Source: Psychromarinibacter halotolerans
GTDB lineage: Bacteria > Pseudomonadota > Alphaproteobacteria > Rhodobacterales > Rhodobacteraceae
Direction of reading: 5' to 3'
DNA: 64,000 nucleotides
NCBI RefSeq assembly: GCF_029168315.1
Contig: NZ_JARGYD010000002.1
Span: forward strand, 248,001 to 312,000
The notes below the pieces were generated by a model. The model saw only the letters and a list, made by a program, of their open reading frames with translations, searched no databases and was not told the origin of the DNA. Of this stretch, positions 15,870 through 23,109 are shown in pieces (the first letter of the stretch is position 1; the number at the start of each line of letters is the position of its first letter). The position numbers and the translations under genes were made by a program.

Positions 15870-16652
15870 CTATTCGATGGCTTTGAAGAACCTGTCACCC
15901 CTCCACGTCCAGAAAAACAGCATCGACCGGCCCGCGGACGAGAACATGATCCGGTCGGCACGGCCGATCAGGTTTTCGAAGGGCACAAAGCCGACGCCGC
16001 CCGCGCCCTGAGCGACGCGGCTGTCGGTGGAGTTGTCGCGGTTGTCGCCCATGAAGAAGAACTGTCCTTCCGGGACGGTGAAGACCGGCGTGTTGTCCAG
16101 ACGTGTGTTGGTGATGTTCAGAACCGAGTGTTCCACACCGTTCGGCAAAGTCTCGATGAACTTTTCCTTGATGCAGTCGGCACCAAGGCCCGGGCTGGGG
16201 TTCGCGCACTGCGGCAGGTTGCCGGCGGGACCCTGCGGTTCGAAGGTCTCGACGAAGACACCGTCATCCGTCTGCGGAACCACTTCACCGTTGATGGACA
16301 GCACGCCGTCCTGCACCTGAACCTTGTCACCCGGCAGGCCGATCACCCGCTTGATGAAGTCCGATCCGGTGGTCGGATGGCGAAACACGACGACATCGCC
16401 AAGTTCGGGTTCCTCGCCCATGATGCGGCCCGAGAACGGGCACATGGCGAACGGGCAGCTGTACTGCGAATATCCGTATGCCATCTTGTTCACGAACAGG
16501 AAGTCCCCGATCAGCAGCGTGTCCTTCATGGATCCGGACGGTATCCAGAAAGGCTGAAAAAAGAGTGTGCGGAACACGCCCGCGATGAGCAGGGCGTAGA
16601 CAATTGTCTTGATCGTCTCGATGATCCCGCTGCCGATGGAATTGCTGGACAT
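15870..16652 (-). CDS. lepB: Signal peptidase I
   Basis: This 260-residue protein has one N-terminal membrane helix and an intact catalytic pair: Ser41 in PSGSMKDTLL and Lys101 in DFIKRVIGLPGD, plus box E GDNRDNSTDSR. It removes signal peptides from exported proteins at the inner membrane. It sits between acpS and the degenerate paralogue, both on the same strand. The ATG at 16652 leaves only ~16 residues before the membrane helix, as is normal. Confidence 0.95.
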   Translation of the reverse strand: MSSNSIGSGIIETIKTIVYALLIAGVFRTLFFQPFWIPSGSMKDTLLIGDFLFVNKMAYGYSQYSCPFAMCPFSGRIMGEEPELGDVVVFRHPTTGSDFIKRVIGLPGDKVQVQDGVLSINGEVVPQTDDGVFVETFEPQGPAGNLPQCANPSPGLGADCIKEKFIETLPNGVEHSVLNITNTRLDNTPVFTVPEGQFFFMGDNRDNSTDSRVAQGAGGVGFVPFENLIGRADRIMFSSAGRSMLFFWTWRGDRFFKAIE

Positions 16653-16709
16653 TCCGGTTCCCCGCTCGCCTCTATTTGTAAGTCGTCATGGGCGCGCGCG
16701 CCCTCGGTG

Positions 16710-17111
16710 TCAAGGCAACGGCCTTGCCTCTATGATTACGAAAGCCTGCGCCCACGGATGGTCGTCCGTCAGGGTCACGTGGACGATGGCCTCGTGCCCG
16801 TCGGGCGTCATGTCTTGCAGGCGTTCCGCCGCCCATCCGGTCAGCGCCATGACGGGCTGGCCGGTGTTCAGGTTCGACACCGCCATGTCCTTCCACGCGA
16901 TGCCCATCCGCAGCCCGGTGCCCAGCGCCTTGGAGCAGGCCTCTTTCGCGGCCCACCGCTTGGCATAGGTGCCCGCGGTGTCGCGCCGCCGCTCGGCCTT
17001 GGCCTGTTCGACATCGGTGAAGACACGGTTGCGAAAGCGGTCGCCGAACCGTTCTAGCGTCCGTTCGATCCGCTCGATGTTGGCAAGGTCGGTGCCGATG
17101 CCAAGGATCAT
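16710..17111 (-). CDS. acpS: Holo-[acyl-carrier-protein] synthase
   Basis: This 133-residue enzyme transfers 4'-phosphopantetheine from CoA to ACP. Signature blocks are ILGIGTDLANIERIE with the metal-binding Asp and AKRWAAKEACSKALGTG with the Glu and Lys of the active site. Its start overlaps the stop of the upstream secreted-protein gene by 4 bp (ATGA), so it is coupled to it. pdxJ, which often precedes acpS, is not present here. Confidence 0.93.
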   Translation of the reverse strand: MILGIGTDLANIERIERTLERFGDRFRNRVFTDVEQAKAERRRDTAGTYAKRWAAKEACSKALGTGLRMGIAWKDMAVSNLNTGQPVMALTGWAAERLQDMTPDGHEAIVHVTLTDDHPWAQAFVIIEARPLP

Positions 17112-17566
17112 GGGATTTCGAACCTCGGGGTCAGATCGCCGGTCGACTGGTTCACCGTCACGGCAAGGATCGCCGGATCGAACCCGCCGGTGGCGGCGGC
17201 GAACATTTCGACCCCGACGCGCAGGGTCAGCCCCGTCGCCGGATCGTAGGCCGCCGACAGCGCGCCGAAATCCATGTTCGCAAAGCCCATCCCCTCGTCC
17301 ATCCCGACGATGCCGCAATCGGGCGTGCCAAGCTCGTCGTAGGGGGGGTGGATGATCAGCAGATAGAAGGCCCCCACCGCCGGTTCCACGGTGTCCAGCA
17401 AGGCCACCCGGATCGCCCCATTCGCGAAGGTGGTCGTGTTGGCCTCCCACGGTTCGGCGATGTTGCGGGCGCTGCCCTGCCAGCCGTTGCAGTCGATCAC
17501 CGTCTGCGCCTGCGCCGCGGCGGCGCACAGACCCAGCGCGGCCCCGATGACCAATGATCTCAACAT
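17108..17566 (-). CDS. Secreted protein of unknown function
   Basis: The ATG at 17566 gives 152 residues with a signal peptide (MLRSLVIGAALGLCAAAAQA). The mature part has two cysteines (VIDCNGW near residue 25 and PDCGIV) and no domain I recognise. A longer open frame to 18004 exists, but its extra part is antisense to the divergent oxidoreductase gene. It overlaps acpS by 4 bp and so heads this operon; a link to lipid or envelope synthesis is only suggested by position. Confidence 0.65.
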   Translation of the reverse strand: MLRSLVIGAALGLCAAAAQAQTVIDCNGWQGSARNIAEPWEANTTTFANGAIRVALLDTVEPAVGAFYLLIIHPPYDELGTPDCGIVGMDEGMGFANMDFGALSAAYDPATGLTLRVGVEMFAAATGGFDPAILAVTVNQSTGDLTPRFEIP

Positions 17567-17702
17567 CCCGGATCCTCCCGCAAGGGCGCCCCGATTTCGC
17601 GCGGGACATGCAAGCATTTCGCACGGCAGGGGCGCTTTGGCAAACCCGTGGCATCCCGTCGCAGCGGGTGCTACGACTTCCCGGACAGGGGAGGAGACCT
17701 GC

Positions 17703-18731
17703 ATGACACAGCCATTCGGCATCGCCGTCATCGGCGCTGGCATGGCCGCGACGCCGCACGCCCGCGCGCTGGCCGAGCTTTCACCCGACATCGCGGTACG
17801 CGGGGTCTGGACCCGTGGCGACAGCGGCGCCGCGATGGCCGCCGAGTACGGCTTTCCGCTTGCCGACAGCCCCGAGGCGTTGGCCGCCGATCCGTCGGTC
17901 GACGCACTGCTGCTGCTGACCCCGCCCGATGCGCGGACCGATCCGGTGCGCCTGTTCGCCGGGGCCGGAAAGCATGTGCTGTCGGAAAAACCCATCGGCC
18001 GCACGCTGGCCGAGGCGGAAGAGGTCGCCGCGATCTGCGCCGACGCGGGCGTGCAGCTTGGCGTCGTGTTCCAGCACCGCTATCGCGCCGGGTCGGTCGC
18101 GTTGCAACGAATGCTGCGGGACGGCGAGCTTGGCACGCTTCAGATGGCCCGCGCCGACATTCCGTGGTGGCGCGACCAAGGCTACTACGACGCGCCGGGC
18201 CGCGGCACGATGGCGCGTGACGGCGGCGGGGTTCTGATCAGTCAGGCGATCCACACGCTGGACCTGATGCTGTCGCTGACGGGGCCGGTGCGCACCGTGC
18301 AGGGGCTGGCGGCGACCACCGGGCTGCACGACATGGAATGCGAGGATTTCGCCACCGCCGGGCTGCGGTTCGAGAATGGTGCGGTCGGATCGGTCTTCGC
18401 CACGACGGCCGCATGGCCCGGAGGCGCGGAATCCATTCGATTGGACTGTTCCAAATGCGTCGCAACGCTGCAATCGGGCACGCTTAGGATCGACTGGCGC
18501 GACGGGCGCACCGAAACCGTGGGCGAGGAAGCCGCCACCGGCGGCGGCGCGGATCCGATGGCCTTTCCGCATGACTGGCACCGCGACCTGATCGCGGGCT
18601 TCGTCGACGCGGCACGGGCCGGTCGCGCGCCCGAGCCATCCGGCCAGGACGCCCTAGCGGCGCAGGGGCTGATCGACGCGATTCTGCGATCCTCGGATAC
18701 GGGTCGCGCTATTCAATTGGGAGACTCCTGA
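17703..18731 (+). CDS. Gfo/Idh/MocA-family NAD(P)-dependent oxidoreductase 1
   Basis: This 342-residue protein has an N-terminal Rossmann domain (IAVIGAGMAATPHARAL) and the family EKP motif (HVLSEKPIGRTLAEAE) at residues ~95-110. The C-terminal domain includes GGGVLISQAIHTLDLM, carrying the conserved histidine. Such enzymes oxidise sugars, inositols or related polyols. GGGGAGGAGACCTGC lies before the ATG. The stop is directly followed by a second gene of the same family, so the two form an operon. The substrate is unknown. Confidence 0.88.
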   Translation: MTQPFGIAVIGAGMAATPHARALAELSPDIAVRGVWTRGDSGAAMAAEYGFPLADSPEALAADPSVDALLLLTPPDARTDPVRLFAGAGKHVLSEKPIGRTLAEAEEVAAICADAGVQLGVVFQHRYRAGSVALQRMLRDGELGTLQMARADIPWWRDQGYYDAPGRGTMARDGGGVLISQAIHTLDLMLSLTGPVRTVQGLAATTGLHDMECEDFATAGLRFENGAVGSVFATTAAWPGGAESIRLDCSKCVATLQSGTLRIDWRDGRTETVGEEAATGGGADPMAFPHDWHRDLIAGFVDAARAGRAPEPSGQDALAAQGLIDAILRSSDTGRAIQLGDS

Positions 18732-19751
18732 ATGACAGGTCCGGTTCTTGGCGTGATCGGCATCGATCATCGCCACATCTACGAAATGCTTGGCATGATG
18801 ATCGACCACGGCTGCACCGGGCGCGGCTGGTGGACCGAAGGTCAGCCGGGCACGCAGGACGGGTTCGTGAAACGCTTTCCCGACCTGCCCCGTGTCGACG
18901 ATCCGGAAACCCTGCTGGCCGATCCGGATGTCGACATGATCCTGCTGGCGGGCGTCCCGTCCGAACGCGCAGAGTTCGCGATCCGCGCCATGCGCGCGGG
19001 CAAGGACGTGATGGTCGACAAGCCGGGCTGTACCACGATGGAGCAGCTGGCCGAGATCCAGAAGGTGCAGGCCGAGACCGGGCGGATCTGGTCGGTGAAT
19101 TACTCGGAGCATTTTCAGGTCGCCAGCGTGACCAAGGCGGCAGAGCTGATCGCCGCGGGCGCAATCGGTAAGGTGATCCAGACGGCAGGCTTCGGGCCGC
19201 ACCGGCTGAACCGCCCGACGCGGCCGGACTGGTTCTTCGACGAGGCCCGCTATGGCGGCATCCTGTGCGACATCGGTTCGCACCAGATCGAGCAGTTCCT
19301 GTTCTTCACCGGCAGCGACGACGCCGAGATCGTGACCTCGACCGTTGCCAACTTTGCCAATCCCGACGATCCGGGGCTGCAGGATTTCGGCGAGATCCTG
19401 ATCCGGGGCGACGGCGTGCAGGGCTACGTGCGGATCGACTGGTACACCCCCGACGCGCTGCCGACATGGGGCGACGGGCGGCTGACGATCCTTGGCACCG
19501 AAGGCTATATCGAGCTTCGAAAATACGTCGACATCACCGGGCGCGAAGGCAAGGACCACCTGTTCTTGGTGAATGGCGATCGCTGCGAACACATCGACGC
19601 GTCAGGGGCGGGCCTGCCCTATTTCGCGGCGCTGATCGCGGACGTACGCGACCGGACAGAGACGGCGATGCCGCAGGCGCGCTGCTTCAAGGCGATGGAA
19701 CTGGCGCTTCGGGCGCAGGCGCAGGCCGCGCGGCTGGGCAATCTGTCCTGA
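18732..19751 (+). CDS. Gfo/Idh/MocA-family oxidoreductase 2
   Basis: This 339-residue protein is paralogous in fold to the gene before it but clearly divergent. It starts GPVLGVIGIDHRHIYEMLG with a weakened glycine motif, has DVMVDKPGCTTMEQL in place of EKP, and GGILCDIGSHQIEQFLFFTG with the conserved Asp-His. The ATG follows the previous stop without spacing. Two unequal members side by side suggest successive steps on the same polyol or an obligate pair. Confidence 0.87.
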   Translation: MTGPVLGVIGIDHRHIYEMLGMMIDHGCTGRGWWTEGQPGTQDGFVKRFPDLPRVDDPETLLADPDVDMILLAGVPSERAEFAIRAMRAGKDVMVDKPGCTTMEQLAEIQKVQAETGRIWSVNYSEHFQVASVTKAAELIAAGAIGKVIQTAGFGPHRLNRPTRPDWFFDEARYGGILCDIGSHQIEQFLFFTGSDDAEIVTSTVANFANPDDPGLQDFGEILIRGDGVQGYVRIDWYTPDALPTWGDGRLTILGTEGYIELRKYVDITGREGKDHLFLVNGDRCEHIDASGAGLPYFAALIADVRDRTETAMPQARCFKAMELALRAQAQAARLGNLS

Positions 19752-19823
19752 CGGGACGGCGGGCGGGGCGATGCGCGCCAGCGCGAGCGCCGTCGCCGTC
19801 CCGCGCCCCGAAACCGCCCCCAC

Positions 19824-19862
19824 AAAAAGAAATCGGCCGGCGCCCCCGTGCCGACCGATTTC
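19824..19862 (-). terminator. Rho-independent terminator of the Hint gene
   Basis: Arms of 13 bases (GAAATCGGCCGGC at 19829-19841 and GCCGACCGATTTC at 19850-19862) are followed, on the minus strand, by a T-rich run (TTTTT). It separates the Hint gene from the convergent oxidoreductase operon. Confidence 0.8.
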
Positions 19863-19883
19863 CAAGGCGGTGTCTGGACCGTA

Positions 19884-21125
19884 TCAGGCCGACATCATCG
19901 CCTTCGCTTCGAAATTCTTCAGAACCGGGCGGGCCGGGGCGCCGAAGGCATCGACGTTCCCATCCAACTGCGGGAAGATCCGGAACAGTTCGTCCCGCGC
20001 CGCCATGTCCAGCGTCGACAGCCCCAGCTCTCCGGGGTGGAAGCTTTCGGATTCCACGCCGTTCGCATAGACGATCTCGTGCTGCGCGAACATGAAGTGG
20101 TAATAGACCACCTCGTCGGCGTCATATTCGACGGTGACGGTGCTGTCGTTGACCAGCGCCTTGGCCGGAACCAGCATTTCGGTTTCACCGAACAGCGCCT
20201 CGCAGCGCCAGTCGGACACCAGCATGCGGTGCTGCGGCGACACCAGCAGGTCGCGCTCGGGCATGTTCTCTCCCAGCGCGCCGGCACGGATGCGGATCGG
20301 ACGCAGGTTGCCGCCGCGCGCCAGTTCCGACGCGCCGATGCGGCGGTTCGCGATCCATTGCAGCGGCTGGAAACCGCTGTCCTTGGTCAGGACCATGTCG
20401 CCCGGCTGCAGATCCTCGACCCGCTTCACGCCGCCCTTCACCAAGATCTCGGTGCCGCCGGCAAAGCAGATTGGCGCATCCACGAAGTCGATGCCGATGG
20501 TCGCCTTGTCGCCGTGGTCGATGTGGGCCTGCAGGTGGATCGTCTTCTCGTCGCCGTTCCGGTCGAGATAGGTGATCTCGTACACGCTGGGCGCGCCGCA
20601 GTCGCCGTCGGTTTCCTTCAGCGTATAGGTGCCGTCGCCGAAGTCGTCGCCGTTCTGGTCGCCGGTCTCGCCGCTGCCATAGACGTTGGACGCGGTATAG
20701 ACCGGAGAGATCGGGTTCCCGTGCGCGTCCATCGCGGTGAAGCTGACGACATTCGACATGTACAGCTTGTCGATGGTCTGAAGGCTTTGCACACTCATGC
20801 AGAAGTCGCCGACGAAATCGCCCGCGTTCACCTCGACGATGTCGACGTCGTGGCCGCCGTCGTCATAGCGCAGGGTCAGGCTGTCGCCGTAATCCTTGCC
20901 GGTGCCGTCGAGGTACACGTAGGTGTCCTTGTCGACGTTTTCCTGCATCGTGCGGATCGAGTGGTTGTCGTAGCTGCCACCGGGGTTGTCGATCAGGACC
21001 TTGCCGTAATGGTTGATGTCGGCCTGATAGATGCCGCTGACTTGGTCGACAGGATTGCCGTCCTTGTCGCACCAGCCCTTGGTCAGGCCCTCCCAGAACC
21101 AGTTCCCGAAAATCGAATAAGTCAT
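19884..21125 (-). CDS. Hint (Hedgehog/intein) domain protein
   Basis: This 413-residue protein opens MTYSIFGNWFWEGL. The first ~195 residues are Asp/Gly-rich and beta-strand-like. Residue ~198 begins the Hint domain: CFAGGTEILVKGG, RVEDLQPGDMVLT, then VSPQHRML and AFAQHEIVYANGVESESFH. The N-terminal Cys and the His residues of the autoprocessing fold are present, so self-cleavage at DAPI/CFAGG is conceivable. Proteins of this type are abundant in Rhodobacteraceae and usually secreted without a classical signal peptide; their function is unknown. A terminator follows the gene. Confidence 0.85.
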   Translation of the reverse strand: MTYSIFGNWFWEGLTKGWCDKDGNPVDQVSGIYQADINHYGKVLIDNPGGSYDNHSIRTMQENVDKDTYVYLDGTGKDYGDSLTLRYDDGGHDVDIVEVNAGDFVGDFCMSVQSLQTIDKLYMSNVVSFTAMDAHGNPISPVYTASNVYGSGETGDQNGDDFGDGTYTLKETDGDCGAPSVYEITYLDRNGDEKTIHLQAHIDHGDKATIGIDFVDAPICFAGGTEILVKGGVKRVEDLQPGDMVLTKDSGFQPLQWIANRRIGASELARGGNLRPIRIRAGALGENMPERDLLVSPQHRMLVSDWRCEALFGETEMLVPAKALVNDSTVTVEYDADEVVYYHFMFAQHEIVYANGVESESFHPGELGLSTLDMAARDELFRIFPQLDGNVDAFGAPARPVLKNFEAKAMMSA

Positions 21126-21262
21126 TGGCAGCCCAGCCCCCACGCAGGTTCGTGGGAGAATATATGCCGCAAGGTTATCTAAACAAAGCCTAGATTTTGC
21201 CCCAATTGAAAATCGAAAAGGCCCTTTTTAAAGGAAATCAGACGGTTGCTGCCACAATTTCG

Positions 21263-22027
21263 TCAATAATCCGTTAACTCTGTCAGGACGGCTACCGCGG
21301 CAGCCGTGGTCTCCAGATCATCAATCCGGCGCACAAGGTCGTATTGTTGCACAACCGTGTCCGCCATCTCGGAAATGGATTCGCCGGTCAGCTTGTGGAG
21401 CCCCCGGATCATGCCGATCAGGTCGAATTCCTTGGCCCTGTAGCCTACTGATTCGAAGTCCAGACCGACCGCTCCGTCCGACGTGAATTTGAAGTTGTGG
21501 GCCGACACGTCGCCCTTGGTCAGAACGTACTCGGTCAGCGGCACTTGCGTCAGCAGCTCGCGCAGGACGGCGTAGGCCGGGTTGCCCTCCATCTCTTCGT
21601 ACTGGCCGAAATGATCCCACAAGGTCTCGTCCCGTTTCTGGGTGCCGACGGCGCTGTGAAAGCCCGCGACCCAACGCGCCATCATGCCCAGCGCGTCCAT
21701 CACGCGGCCCTCGTCGATGAAGTGCTTGAACCCGTGCCCCTTCACCTCGCGCGTGACGATCACCCGTTCGGTGTCGGCGGAATAAACCATGACCGGCATG
21801 GCCACGGGCCAGCGTTTCGACAGGATCTGCTTCTCGCGGTCGTACCGCAGGTTCGCGTCGCCCGCGCTTGCATCCGCGTCGGTGAAGATCTTGGCGAAGA
21901 ACGCCTGCCCCTCGCCGCGCAGAAGCATCGTCATGTTCTTGTCGGACCGGGCCATCGGCTCGACCGACAGTTGGTTGACGCCGGTCGCCCGGGTGATGTC
22001 CTGAGCCAGTTCGCGAAGTACCGCCAT
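21263..22027 (-). CDS. Aminoglycoside phosphotransferase/choline kinase-like protein
   Basis: This 254-residue protein has a kinase-like N-lobe (DKNMTMLLRGEGQAFFAKIF with the likely ATP lysine). The C-lobe has LTKGDVSAHNFKFTSDGAVGLDFE, which fits the Brenner-type motif (G-D-x-x-x-x-N then D-F-E) of the APH superfamily, although the first position is KGD rather than HGD. The substrate is unknown. AGGAGGA lies 5 bases before the ATG. It precedes the Hint gene on the same strand with a 137-bp gap. Confidence 0.72.
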   Translation of the reverse strand: MAVLRELAQDITRATGVNQLSVEPMARSDKNMTMLLRGEGQAFFAKIFTDADASAGDANLRYDREKQILSKRWPVAMPVMVYSADTERVIVTREVKGHGFKHFIDEGRVMDALGMMARWVAGFHSAVGTQKRDETLWDHFGQYEEMEGNPAYAVLRELLTQVPLTEYVLTKGDVSAHNFKFTSDGAVGLDFESVGYRAKEFDLIGMIRGLHKLTGESISEMADTVVQQYDLVRRIDDLETTAAAVAVLTELTDY

Positions 22028-22310
22028 CGGACTCCTCCTGCGCTGTGCCCCGTGCCGGATCGGACGGACGCGAGGCGGGTTCTGCGGTTCATGCGCCGCA
22101 CCACTGGGCCCGACCAAGCCGGCGCCCGGCGCGGCGGCCAGCGTAACCGACGTTCCAGCATGGGACTCCCCCATGTGTAAAGGGGAGGAGCCGCAACTAT
22201 GCGTGCAACGGCGGATTTTGCCGGGTGACGGCTGCGTTTATGGCGCCTGAAACCGCACGGGCCGCCCGGATTGTCTCCGCGCCGCCGACACGCCGTCGCC
22301 CCCTGCCCGG
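22028..22310. other. Non-coding gap without recognisable features
   Basis: These 283 bp lie between the stop of the SDR gene and the start of the APH-like gene, both on the minus strand. I found no convincing terminator, promoter or small gene, only scattered short GC dyads. Confidence 0.4.
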
Positions 22311-23075
22311 TCAGCCCGCGGTCCAGCCCCCATCGACCGACAGCGCGGACCCCGTCACAAGCGCCGAGGCGTCGGACGCAAGATAGACCGCAGCCCCGGC
22401 CACATCGCCAACCTCTCCGGCGCGCCCCAGCGGAATGTTCTGACCGATCCAGCGCCGGGTTTCCGGTTCATCGAAGAACGGCGCCGTCAGCGGGGTCAGG
22501 ATGAAGGTCGGGCAAATCGTGTTCACGCGGATTCCCATCGGACCAAGGTCGATCGCCATCGCCTTGGTAAAGCCCTCGACCGCGTGTTTGCTGGCGCAAT
22601 AGACCGACCGCTTCGGCCCGCCGACCTGCCCCATCTGGCTGGAAATGGTGATCAGCGAGCCCGGACGCCGCGCCGCGACAAGGCCCTTTGCCACGGCCTG
22701 CGCCAGAAAATAGGCGGCGCGCAGGTTCACGGACATGACCGCGTCGAAGTCCTGCGCCTGCGTTTCCGTTGCGAAGCTGTGCCGCGCCGTACCCGCCGCG
22801 TTGACCAGCACGTCGAACGGCCCACCCTCGGCTACGGCGGCGGCGGTCGCCTCAAGATCGGTGATGTCCAGCGGCAAAGCCTGCGCCGCATGGCCTTCGG
22901 CCTGCAGCGCGTCGCGCGCCTCGTGCACCAGCGCATCGCGCCGGCCGGCCACGGTCACCTCGGCCCCCGCCCGCGCCAGCGCGGCGGCGCAGGCCAGCCC
23001 GATGCCGGAAGAGCCACCCGCGACCAGTGCGCGGCGGCCATCCAGCCGCATGTCGGGCGTTCGAGGCAGTTTCAT
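22311..23075 (-). CDS. Short-chain dehydrogenase/reductase
   Basis: This 254-residue classical SDR has a TGxxxGIG-type nucleotide site (VAGGSSGIGLACA), VNAAGTARH, catalytic Ser in TISSQMG, Tyr and Lys in SVYCASKHAVEGF, and the C-terminal TGSALSVDGGW. It catalyses NAD(P)-dependent oxidation or reduction of an alcohol or ketone. It starts 34 bp after the TRAP permease gene and is probably the last gene of the sulfatase/TAXI-TRAP cluster, which points to turnover of the imported compound. Confidence 0.9.
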   Translation of the reverse strand: MKLPRTPDMRLDGRRALVAGGSSGIGLACAAALARAGAEVTVAGRRDALVHEARDALQAEGHAAQALPLDITDLEATAAAVAEGGPFDVLVNAAGTARHSFATETQAQDFDAVMSVNLRAAYFLAQAVAKGLVAARRPGSLITISSQMGQVGGPKRSVYCASKHAVEGFTKAMAIDLGPMGIRVNTICPTFILTPLTAPFFDEPETRRWIGQNIPLGRAGEVGDVAGAAVYLASDASALVTGSALSVDGGWTAG

Positions 23076-23109
23076 GTCGGTCACTCCGTCATGCGCCGGT
23101 CCGCCGCCC

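Noticed and set aside
21180..21262. AAAAGGCCCTTTTT dyad after the APH-like gene as a terminator
   Set aside because: The stem is short and AT-rich with almost no loop, and the Hint gene follows in the same direction; support is too weak.
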